A stretch of DNA of 64,000 nt from contig JAJTWR010000299.1 of NCBI GenBank assembly GCA_021613335.1, positions 1,537,001 to 1,601,000 of the forward strand. Direction: 5' to 3'. This document shows, one piece after another, positions 45,601-56,800 of the stretch (position 1 is its first letter; the number at the start of each line of letters is the position of its first letter). This DNA is from Whitmania pigra (lineage: Eukaryota > Annelida > Clitellata > Hirudinida > Haemopidae). A program made the translations under genes and the position numbers. The notes beneath the pieces are model-generated. The model was not told the DNA's origin. It was given only the letters and a program-made list of their open reading frames with translations, and did not search any database.

Positions 45601-47948
45601 CTGTGCCTCTCATCAGTTCATTAATATTTGTTCATCAGTTCATTAATATTCATTCATCAGTTTATTAATATTCATTCATCAGCTCATTAACATTTGCTAC
45701 TCTTAATTATTCACAGAACTTCAAGAAAAACCTCTCAAAGGTCAACGGAGGTCAGGATTTTGAGGAGGAGATGTTGGAGGAAATGTTCCAAAGCATAAAG
45801 TTTGTTTGACAATCAACTCATCGCTATAATTTGATTAATTTCTTTATTTAATTTATTTATTCAATTCATTCATTTATTCACTCGATTATTTCTAATTATT
45901 TCCAGAAATGAGGAAATTGTGATGCCTGCAGAACAAGTTGGAATCGTTAGGGACAACTACCTTTGGAAGGTGAGTTGTTCATTGGCTTCATGAAATAAGA
46001 CCTCCTTTATTGCCTTTAATTATTAATTTACTTATTATTCTATTCATAATTAATTTTATTTTATTTGTAATTAACTTGTTGTTCTAATTGTAATTAACGA
46101 ATCCAATCAGGTGCTGCTGAGGAGGGGCCAAACGAAGGACAGCGAGTACATGCACGTTCCCACGGGATGCTACGATCGGGATCTGTTTGCAATTGTCTGG
46201 GGCCCAACAGTGGCTGCTCTGTCCTTTGTCTTTGACAGGAGTAATGATGATGCCATCATCCAGAAGGCCATCAATGGATTCAGGTTTGAGAGTCAATTAA
46301 TAGTTACATGCTTGTAATGTCGCAATAACAATATTTATTGGTTAAATCTATTTATTTTGTGCGTTTGCTATTTTAACATGCGATTGCTTGAAGGCTTTAC
46401 AACAACATTACAGGGCTTCTGACTGGATGTTATTGAAATGATTTTGTAGTTTCACTAGTGTCAGAATATATTTGATTAATATTAAAGCAAATACTGTCAA
46501 CAGATGTATTTTAAATTATTTAATTGTAATTTTTTTAAAGCCTCTTAATATAACATTTTAATTCTTACAGGAAATGTGCTCTGATCTCGGCCCATTACGA
46601 GATGAGCGATGTTTTTGACAACCTCGTCATCTCACTCTGCAAATTTACAACACTCCTCAGTTCTTCGGAGGTGGTTCTTTATTCACAAATGATTTCTAAA
46701 TGTTGAGAGTTATATTAAGTTAACTTGTTTAGAAGTGTCATGGTACTTGTAATTATGTGTAATTAATAAGTAATTATAAAATGATTACAGCAACATAATT
46801 TTTAACTTCAGTCATCTGAGTCCCTGGCAATATCGTTTGGCAACAATCCTAAGGCCCAACTGGCAGCAAGGACAGTGTTTGGTTTGACCCACAGGCACAG
46901 TGACATCCTGCATGATGGATGGCGGAACATTCTTGACTGCATTCTCCAACTATTCAGAGCCAAACTACTCAATGAGGTTCTCACAAAGGTTAGAGGTTAT
47001 TAAGGCTGTATCACCAGTATCACATTAATTTATCCTAGTGAGGATGTATCATCACTCACATTCATCTCATTTACATCTTGTGCATCTCCAGGCTGTTACT
47101 ATTATCATCATTCCATCAACTTTCAAACTTCTTTCCACAACTTCCATTTCAGGTGGAAGACTTCCTTGATCCAAGTGGATCAATTTCCCTGATAAAAGAA
47201 GAGCAGTCAATCCAACAAAGGCATGTTATCCACCACACCATGCCGTTTGTTATAACCATTACCATACCACATCATATTTTCATTACCACATTACACCACT
47301 TAATTGCTCAAATTGTGACCTCACCTTGCTCTAACTTGTTGTTAATGCAGGGCTGATTCTGGAATGTTCAGCGGCTTGTACACCTTCTTTTCCCTGAGCG
47401 ATGCCCCGCAGCAAAAGGGGCCCGCACCAGAGGATCAGGAAGCCATCAAAAGGGCACAGGACTGCATTCTCGAGTGCCACGTCGAACAACTCATCATTGA
47501 GAGCAAGTTCCTCAGGGAGGATTCATTACAGGAACTTATCAAGGTTGCTTTCATATTGCATAATTTACTTTTAATTTTTTTAATTTTTTACATTTACTTC
47601 TGGTTTATTGCTGTTTCAACCTTGCATACACCGAGATGTTGTCTTTGCATATTTCATCGGTTCAGCCTGCTGCTCTGTGATTGATGTTTATGGCAAACGA
47701 TGATACTGAAATTTATTTAGTCAATGCTAATTGTGTTTGTTGATTGTTTTGCAGGCACTGATTTTTGGGTTGAGGTGCAGTGACGGATTGGAGGACTCGA
47801 ATCATCATCAGGAGGAGGACGTTCAGGTCTTCAGACTGGAACTTCTCTTCAAAGTTGTCCTTCAAAATAGGTTCTAATCTTATGCTCTTAGGCTATTTTG
47901 TTTTTGAGATACTCGTAACATTATTTTAATATAGCATTAATTTAATGC

Positions 47949-48008
<60 letters not shown>

Positions 48009-48629
48009 TGCCTTCATTTAAATTTGATTCCATCAGTTTAGTGCTTAAAATCAATGCTTTCATGAATACAGAGACAGAATCTATCAACACTGGGCTAACA
48101 TTGAAGAACACCTGTGCAACCTGCTCATCAACGCAGTCGAGGCTTCATTCCTCGTGGAGCGAGTTGTCGTTGGTCTGCTCAGATTGGCTGTTAGGCTGCT
48201 GAGGAGGGAGGAGCTTGCGCACCAGGTTTGTTTTCGAAAGTGCTTCGATTTCATCCTCATTCTGAATGTTGTAATATTTTGTCATCATTATGATAGTGTA
48301 TAATAACAATAACAATAATAATTATTATTATTTCTTTTTTACAAATTAATTCTCAGGTTTTATCCTCACTGAGGATCTTCTTGCTGATGAGGTCTGAAGT
48401 ACTGCACAGCCACACGTCCACGCACATATCGCGCCACATATCCTATGGAATGCACGACCTGCTCAAGACGAACGCCTCGAACATTCACACCACCCCCGAT
48501 TGGGGAGTCATCTTCACCATCCTCTGCGTCGTTGGAGCTTCCATGGAGTCGAGGTTCCTCAACAAATTGTCCTTCGGTGCTCAGAGTGATGTTGGTGAGT
48601 TCATTTACTGGAAATATTTAATATTATTA

Positions 48630-48688
<59 letters not shown>

Positions 48689-51600
48689 GATATGTGTTAT
48701 TGTTATTATTATTGATGGATTTTATTGTTATTACATGAAAATATTTTTTATTACTTATTGTTTTACATGACAATTTTTTTTTCCTCAGAGGTACAATCGG
48801 ACAGTGAATTAAGCACGTCGAAAAAGAGCAGCGACGACCGCGGTTACACTTCCGACAGTGAACTTTACGACGGGCAGAAGTCATCGACCGATTCGACGAG
48901 CAAGAAATCACCCTCGAGGAACCAACACAACGTCAACTCGAGCTGGTTTTCAGTTAGCTGCAGATTTTTTTTTGCATAACACGGAAATATGTTTATTGCT
49001 TCGTCATATATTTAAATCACTTTATCAATTAGTTATCACGTTATTAATTGTTACTAATTATAAATTATTACAATTTATTGTGATTTAATTACTCTAGAAT
49101 TACTTGAACAAAGACAAGAATAGCAGAGGATCGGACAGTTCGAACAAGTACAGCATAACTTTGAATGCAAAGCTCGGCAAGCACGACTTCAAATCTTTTT
49201 CCAAATGCTGCGAGATTCTTTCCTTCCTGGTCAGAGATGCCACGCACATGACTCCGCTTAATTTTGCGAGTTGCGTTCGAGCACTTCGCGTGTTTGTGGA
49301 GGCCAGTGCAGATGGGGGAGGTTTGTTCCGGTTGTTAAAATTCATTTTCTATTTTGTTTCTTCTCTTTTTGTTTTTGTAAATGTGTCTTAGTTTGCGTTT
49401 TATTAATATTTTCTAGTGCACAATAAAAGCTGGTCCGACGCTTCCAAAACTGCCATCCATCCCAAGAAAGGTCACCACCACAAGAAGGCAAAGAGCAGTT
49501 TGAAGAAAGAACCTTCTCTGCAGATGCGTAAGTCTCGATCATCTCCCAGCCACCTCGTGGCACCACTGAACCGTGACATCCATTCAGACGAGGAGGAGCA
49601 GGATTCCGATGCCTACCAAACCATATCCATTCAACTGCTGGATCTCATGCATACCATGCACACCAGAGCAGCAACCATCTTCAACAGTTGGGCAGAGGAA
49701 AAAAGCTGGACTGAAGCAGCCAAAGATGCCATCGAGGCAAATAAAGTTGAAGAGTTCTTTGAGGTTTTGTTATTGGAGTTATTATTTTAAGTTATAAGTG
49801 CATTATTATTATTATTATTATTATTATATTATTATTATTATGTTAATTAATTATAAGAAGTAATATCTGTAATGTAGTATTAGATTCGTTGTGGATATTA
49901 TAAACAAATCATGAAGTTGGTGCATAGATTATGGTTATTATATTGATCACAAGGTTACCATCCCAATTAAGCTCTGTAATTATTTCAATAAATGCATCAT
50001 TAAATTTAAAACACATGCATGGTGATCATAGCGACTTTCTAGTTAATTGTCATTTCTCATTTTCTTTCTTGAGTATTAATTGTTTAATAATTTTAGAATT
50101 TATTATTTTTAACAAGTTCACATTTCATTTTATTAAAATTATGTAGTTTATTAATAAGTTAAGGATCTTGTTTTAATCTGTGTTGAAAAACAGGGAGATA
50201 AGCAGGCCTCTAGTCATCTTGAAACTTCTCTCTGGAGTACATGTTGGTGTCCTTTACTGCAAGGTTTGTTGCAAACATTTTCATTTGTTGAAACTTCATG
50301 CAAAAGGTTCTTCAAACATTTTAATTCACTCCCAATGAAGGCGTATTCGGCAGAAGTTTCGTATTTTTGTTTTTCACCAGGAATAGCGAGATTGTGCTGT
50401 GATGCCAGGAAGCAGGTGAGGAACCACGCTTTGACCTACTTGCAAAGGGCACTCCTTGTTCATGACCTCCAAGTTCTCCAGGCCTCAGAATGGGAGGATT
50501 GCTTCAGCAAGGTAAGATGCTCCATATGTTATATATATGTGTCTTATTGTGTGCATTCCTGTGGCTCTAAATGTTAAATATAAAAGTGTAATAATTATGG
50601 GTTTAAGTGATGGATATTCTTAAAGAATGGATTGAATATGGGTTAAATGATGTTGTTGATGAGTTTTATAACTTTTATTAAGTCTTATTATCTCTTACTA
50701 AGTCCTATTATCTCTTATTAAGTCTTATTATCTCTTATTAAGTTTTATTATCTCTTATTAAGTTTTATTATCTCTTGTTAAATCTTATTATCTCTTATTA
50801 AGTCCTAATATTTCTTTGACCAGGTTTTATTCCCTCTCTTGAGTCGTCTGTTGGAGGGTTTGGATCCTCAGGACAAAAATGGAGCTGAAGAGACTCGGAT
50901 GAGGGCATCTGCTCTTCTCTGCAAGGTTATCTTAATGCATCACATGTGAATTATAAGTTATCTTAATGCACGGCATGCAAATCATTAATTATTTTAATGC
51001 ACCACATGTAAATCAAAATTTGAAATTCATGAATCTCATTATTGAGTCATCGTTTTGAAATTCATAGGTCTTCCTACAACACCTGACACCTCTGCTTAAT
51101 CTCTCAACATTCACAGCTCTTTGGCTTACCATTTTGGACTTCATGGATCAGTACATGCATGCTGATCATAGCGACCTTCTGGTTAATTGTCACTTCTCAT
51201 TTTCTGTCTTGACTGTTAATTAATTAATAATTTTAGAATTTATTAGTTTTAACAAGTTAATGTTATAATGATGTATTTTATTAATAAGTTCTGGCATAAT
51301 AAGTTAAGGATCTTGTTTTAATCAATCAGTTGGAGGCCATTCCAGAATCTCTGAAGAACATGTTGCTGGTGATGCACACTGCAGGCATCCTGCACCAGAC
51401 CGAGGAGGAGGAAGACTCTCAACTGTGGAAGCTCACGTGGGACAGGATCGACTCCTTCCTGCCCAGTCTCAGGGAGGAAGTCTTCAAGACACATGAAAAT
51501 GGTTTGTTATTTGATTGGGTATTGCGATCTGCCAATCAAACTCATCTTCATTCATGTCATTTCCATTACATAAAATTTACTCTTTAGTTGACATGATTGT

Positions 51601-52302
51601 TGTTATTTTACTTTCTGATCGTAAAACCTGGTTCAATTGATAAAAAAGCTGTTCGAATGGATTTGGAATTGAGACGTTTCATTCGAAATAACTCAGAGTC
51701 CAGAATTTCGAGAGATTCTTCGCCAGTTTCTGAGACTCACCAACAACAGACGCCGTCGCACGACGATGCCGTCACTAATACCACTCCCACTACTCAAGGT
51801 ACGTTCTGCACCTTTATAATAAAAATGATAGCAATGATTTCTAAATTTACGAGTGGATGATGATCTTGTTTTAAGGTCCCAAAACACTTCCGGAGAGTTT
51901 GGTGGCATCGGTGCCTCCCTTGGGTCTGCCGTCTCAGTACGTGCTGCATCCTCCCCTTCCCTCCGTCACCGACCTTCACACTTCAGCGATTCCTCTCATT
52001 CTCAACCAAGACGTCCTTCAGAGCACTGTCATTCCCTTTATGCCCGCCAAGGTGCTCCTTCGTTATGCTAATGCACGTTTTATTATTGTACTCGATTCCA
52101 TTGAACTTATGAAATATTCATGCAGTAATTTATACTTATAATTTATATAAATTACTCATTTGAATAATTATGTTAATTTCCATTCCTGTTTATTACACCG
52201 GATTGAATTGAACATGTGAAATATTCATGTCGCATAATTTGATCGTTTGAATAATTAGCTTTGCACTCATTACAGGTGAAGGTGGATTCTTCTGGCCAAT
52301 GA
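39680..52302 (+). CDS. GBF1: GBF1, Golgi Arf1 guanine nucleotide exchange factor (41 exons, 1867 aa)
   Basis: All exons join in phase. They begin at 39680, 39867, 39999, 40203, 40546, 40933, 41298, 41592, 41853, 42036, 42192, 42596, 43188, 43360, 44130, 44373, 44650, 44845, 45197, 45441, 45717, 45906, 46111, 46571, 46812, 47153, 47351, 47755, 48072, 48357, 48789, 49098, 49417, 50194, 50381, 50824, 51068, 51330, 51649, 51876 and 52276. Length is close to human GBF1 (1859 aa). N-terminal DCB/HUS parts include [20 protein letters not shown]. The Sec7 domain (~703-905) has the catalytic Glu at ~796 ([10 protein letters not shown]) and keeps the Met at ~834 (AVIMLN) linked to brefeldin A sensitivity. 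HDS segments follow. It loads GTP on Arf1 at ER-Golgi membranes for COPI recruitment. Introns 4 and 26 have GC donors. Confidence 0.98.
42814..42900. repeat. 42-bp tandem duplication at the start of GBF1 intron 12
   Basis: Two copies of a ~42-bp unit (TTTGTTGGTATATTTGTTAT...ATTCGTTGGTG) begin right at the exon 12 donor (42813|GTTGGT). The second copy therefore repeats donor-like GTTGGT sequence. Confidence 0.85.
45612..45697. repeat. ~24-bp minisatellite in GBF1 intron 20
   Basis: Four imperfect copies of ATCAGTTCATTAATATTCAT-type sequence lie shortly before the exon 21 acceptor at 45716. Confidence 0.85.
47949..48008. repeat. (AAT)n microsatellite in GBF1 intron 28
   Basis: About 20 uninterrupted AAT units, 64 bp upstream of exon 29. 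Confidence 0.95.
48612..48690. repeat. (ATT)n microsatellite in GBF1 intron 30
   Basis: About 25 ATT units with occasional GTT interruptions, starting some 18 bp after the exon 30 donor. A shorter ATT run also lies at 49802-49840 in intron 33. Confidence 0.95.
50004..50193 (+). repeat. Copy of GBF1 exon 37 end plus intron 37, lying in intron 33
   Basis: This ~190-bp block parallels 51150-51329. Both contain ACATGCATG, GATCATAGCGAC, TTCTCATTTTCT, TAATAATTTTAGAATTTATTA and TAAGTTAAGGATCTTGTTTT in the same order. In the 51150 copy the first ~32 bp are the coding end of exon 37, followed by its GT donor and intron. Here the same bases are intronic, and the block's 3' end supplies the acceptor of exon 34 (CAG at 50193). 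Confidence 0.9.
50675..50815. repeat. 20-bp minisatellite in GBF1 intron 35
   Basis: About seven imperfect copies of a 20-bp unit (TTATTAAGTCTTATTATCTC) fill the 3' part of intron 35, up to the acceptor at 50823. The pyrimidine-rich units may serve as its polypyrimidine tract. Confidence 0.9.
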
Positions 52303-52758
52303 AATCATGAGTTTTGAACGTTTTCTTTGAATTCCACGACAGGAGGAAAGTTGATGAATCTTGTCACTTTTGTGTGCGACGGACGATCTTCGCCGTCATG
52401 GAGGATGTTCATTTTAATCGTTACCATCTCAGTGTACAGAATTTGTCGCATGTTTCTTGTGAATCAAAAGTGGCAGAGATTTATTTATGCTCATCTTTTT
52501 CCTGGTTGCTGCTGATTCGAGTAGCTGGTAATTGTAAACGATGTGAAATAAACGTGTCGCTATCCGGTTGCTATCTCGAAAGTCGTCACTTCTTCATATC
52601 AGAGTGTCAGATAATGATGTTTTATTCCACGTTAATTTTCATAAAATAAAGATTAATTTAGCATTTAAATGTTATGAATTTTTATTATAAATTATTCGTT
52701 TTCGACAATAAACCGAAACAGAGAAATAGATATGACATTTCACATTTCAGCAAAGTCG
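52303..52758. other. Convergent intergenic region after GBF1
   Basis: GBF1 3' UTR with AATAAA motifs at about 52546 and 52644. The minus-strand small membrane-protein gene ends at 52759. No independent gene is seen; plus-strand frames here are not supported. Confidence 0.5.
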
Positions 52759-53611
52759 TCATACTATGGTCTCTATAAATGATGGGTTCAGTTCTAACAA
52801 CTGCTTTTGTTGCTGGTTTTTCATTGAGTGTTTAGACATGCTTTTAGCGACATCAATTTTCCCCGAGGACGGGGGTCGGTAAGCCACCGGCACGAGACCT
52901 TGAGACGATGAACTCTTCTGTCTGGAAAAGAAGTTCTCAAAAATGGATGACGACGAGGCCTGGTTTGAAGCTGTGAAGTTCTCTTGGGTTACCTTGGTGG
53001 AGGGCGAACACCGTTCGCTGGTGAATTCGTGCTGCCACCTCAGGGTCGCGCCGTCGCAGATCTGGACGGCGGCCACGAAAATTATGGCGAGACTAGCAAA
53101 ATAGAGACACTTTTCAGATAGCGATTCGAAACCGGACACGACATCCTTTACTCTTTCCATCGTCGCGATCTCCAGTTTTTCCAATTTCTCTCCACCTGCA
53201 GGGATAAATAGTGAAAGAAATAATTAATACGAAAATTTGTGTCGAATAATTGATTAAGAAAATGGGAGAAAAACACGTTAAAAACGACGATGTTGATATT
53301 TCGGATAAAAAATTATATTTGCATTTATTCGCCATTAAGGAACGCAATAAAAACGCTCCGAAGTTTTCTGTTTTGATTGATTGTGCTTGGGAAGGAAATG
53401 TGCGCTTCCGTCAGTCATCGGCGCAATAACAAGACAATCATTTATTAATAGAAATTCATTGCTGATTCATTAGAAGATTTGATTTAAACGTAATAATAAA
53501 TGAGTTGGAAAAATAATTACTGACCAAGGCGAATTTCACGAGCAGGCATGACACGACTGTAAAAAGTGTTGTTTTGATTTCTTGGTTCTTCGGCTTAAAA
53601 AACAAACTCAT
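52759..53611 (-). CDS. Unrecognised small membrane protein (175 aa, 2 exons)
   Basis: Exons 53611-53521 (ATG) and 53195-52759 (stop) join in phase with a GT-AG intron. The product starts MSLFFKPKNQEIKTTLFTVV and has a first hydrophobic stretch (TTLFTVVSCLLVKFALV, ~14-30). A charged segment (GEKLEKLEIATMERVKDVV) follows, then a second hydrophobic stretch (CLYFASLAIIFVAAVQIC, ~59-76) and a Ser/Gln-rich tail. A two-pass or signal-plus-one-pass topology is plausible. I do not recognise a family. The ATG lies only 229 bp beyond the stop codon of the upstream same-strand gene, with no clear AATAAA between them. Confidence 0.7.
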
Positions 53612-53840
53612 ATTATTTCCTCTCTAAGTTGCATTTATATTTATAATTAATAGATAACAAAGTGGTGTGCTAATTTATGATATTCGTCATTACAATTCAT
53701 TACAATCGAATTGTATCGTATTCGTGATCAGGTTTTCTTTTGAAAATGGTGCCACATGAATATAAAATGATACAAAGAAGTATTATGATAATGATACAAG
53801 AAGGTTTGCATTGTGTTTCTAAAGAGGTAAAAGTAATAAA

Positions 53841-56800
53841 TTATAATTGAATACCGAGATTCGATGAAAACTCTTGCAAGACTTTGAATTCCACAAATTC
53901 TTGAAAGGAACTCCCCTTCCAATGTTCACTTCCCTCCTGAGAAGCGTTGATTGTCAGGTTGTTTTCCTCGGCATGGTATTCGGAAAGAACCTCAAAGTAA
54001 TTGGATCCGAGACTCACTGGAAAGAGTTCGAGTTTGAGGAAGTTGTTGATCCAAAGAGGAAGAAAGAAGAGGATTGTGAAAGTGAGAGCTAGTACGATGA
54101 TATTGGGTAAGACGTGAGATTCTGAGACGACCATGAAAGTGCATTTGCTTCTGTTGGAGAGGAAGGCATTGGCTATGAACGGCATCTGACTCAGTTCGCT
54201 CGTCAGCGGCTTCATGCAGATGCTGCACTTGTAATGCGTGAATTGACGTGAGACGATGTTGTTGTAGTAATCTGCGTCTGGAAAGGTGAGAGAGTCGCTT
54301 GAAAAGACAGTAGTTGCCAAGCAAAGAATGAATTTACTTTTGAATGTCAGAGCTTTGGAAAGGGTGATGAGCACTTTCACCAGTCCGTAACTGACGAGGA
54401 GCACGTCGAAGATGGGGAAAAGTATGTAAAATATTGTCAGGTCAAACGTCTTTGATAGGTCAACATCTTCCGGTAACCTGTCTTTCATTGGCTGATTTCT
54501 CATTATCCCTCTCGTAATTAGAGTTTTTTCATCGAGGTCATGAACTAAGATTCGGTTCACGAAATACTTATAAAAGTTGAATGAGTTGCGAACGTTCGAT
54601 GATGTTGCGTGACACGAGGACAATTTTTTAGGAAACAAGCGAGAGTTGTTGAGTTGTCCAACGAAGACATTCATTCTGAAACGATTAAATTTATTTTTGT
54701 CGCATTTGCTGCACTTAGTAACCTCGTATTCAATAGAATAATAATTAGTTGCATGACAATATTAAACGTTGCCACAATTAATTAATTGCATAATTAAACG
54801 TTGTAACAATTAATCAATGTAACAATTAAACATTGTAACAATTAAACATTGTAACAATTAATTAACCGAATAATTTATTAATTAAATAATTTATTGTAGA
54901 ATAATTTACCTGTTCCAGAAAGAAGAATCCTGCATGGAAACATCTTCAGTTTCGTGGGCCTCCAGATAAAAGAGGAAGTCTCGAAAAGAACCATTTCGCA
55001 CGCGTGAGACAAACAGGTGCCAAGACCAGTAGAACCACGGGTTCTTGCTGAGATTTTCAGCGTAAATGTTGTGATCGTCAAAGTTGATGAATGTTGCGTT
55101 GTGGTAAACTCTTCGATAGTGCTTTAAGAAGGCGCCGACTAACTCTTTGTATTCGATTTGTCTCTTTTCACGCTTTATTTCGACTTGATAAAGATGATCG
55201 AACATCGCTTGGGAAATGCTTCTTCGGAAAGAATCGAGGTTTGACTGAATGTTCTCGAGTGACTGAGCTAAAGATCGTGATTGAAGTTCAGCGTATTCTT
55301 CGATCAGATGAAGGTCTTCATCCAAGGAGATCAAGTGACTCGTCTGGGGAATTGATTCGTGGTAATCGGTGATGTGCTCGTACAAAGCGCTGACATTCTT
55401 TCTGACGTTCGTGAGATCAGTCTGCGAGTAAAAGCAGAAAGTAAAATATCCGAAAGAGTATGTCAGACTGAGGATGATGAAAATTCTGACGAAGAGAAAT
55501 GAGCAGAACAAGACAAATAGGAGAAGTTTAGTTTCTCTCGAGTCGTCTGCTTTTTTTTTTAGGATGAACTTTTCGTAACTCTTGGCATGTTTGTCGATGC
55601 TGAGGGCAACTCGGGAGCTAGGGGTCATGAGTTCAAGAACCTTGTGCTTTCTGCGGGAATGACTGAGACAGGCGAACAAAATTAAAAATGTGGCTGCCAA
55701 GAGACATCCTCCGTAGAGCAGAAGACCTTCGTAATAAATTCCAGCTGAACTGCGCGAAGTGCTTAACTTCATGTCCTGGAAATCAGAATCCAGAAACGTG
55801 ATTTGTTCGATGGCAAACAAAATGGCGTGGTAGCGGTTCCGGCCATCAAAGAGTTGAAGCTCCAGGTGATCGGAGACTCGAGTGTTCACATCGGTGGAGT
55901 TGATGTGCACGTGAAAGTGCAGTGGGCAAGCGATGACGAGGTCCCTGATCAGCGCCTCCTTGCGCTCAGAGAACAGTTTTATTTCCAAGTAACTCGGACA
56001 ATTGCTCATCTGACCTGCAGTGCACGAGTGGAAAATAAACATGAAAGTGATGGAAATTAATGAATTGTGTTTCATCTGGAGTAAAATGAATGATTAAGTA
56101 TTTCCTTAAATTCAACTTTTTTTTCCGATCGATGTATTTTCAGCTGAGATGATTAATTGTTGACAGCAGTGCGATTTAATTAAATAATCAATTATTCTGA
56201 CTCCTTCAATGAGACAAGGTAGTAAATCTCGTGACTTGTCCATGGTCGTGAGATCACCTTTTATTTTCCATTGACAGACGAACAGAATGAAATTTATGCT
56301 CCAGCACCACCCTTCAGGGTCAAGCGAATTATTAATGCATTAATGCCTTTCGTATGCATCCTCAAAAACGATGACATTTTTAAGAAAAAAATAAGCCAAT
56401 TTAAAAAGTTCTTTGTTTCTGACAAGTAGCATCTATGAATTAGATGTGGATATTGAACATTTTTGACTGGGGCCACACGCTGGAACCAGTGGGCGGATTC
56501 AGAGGGGGAGGGGGAGGGGGGGGGGCACAGCTACTAAAATTTTCGTGGAAAGTGATAAGTTATTGAAATAATTTTTAAAAAGTCAAACTTTTTTAAAATT
56601 TTATTTTTTAATAGATTTATTTCATTTTTTTTTTGCTCCTGTCCTCACCCTAAATCTGCCCTTGGATAGAATTTCAAAGAAGGGAATGAATAAATCATGA
56701 GTAGAAGGTGGCAAAGTCACGAAAGTTCTGAAAATACGTTTTTTTTTACCTGAGATTGAAATAATCCAGGAGTACTTGGATTGTTTCGACAGGCGAATAT

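Noticed and set aside
54200..54260. CSICMKP motif as a RING finger in the multi-pass protein
   Set aside because: Only one Cys pair is seen. The remaining Cys/His spacing of a RING domain is absent.
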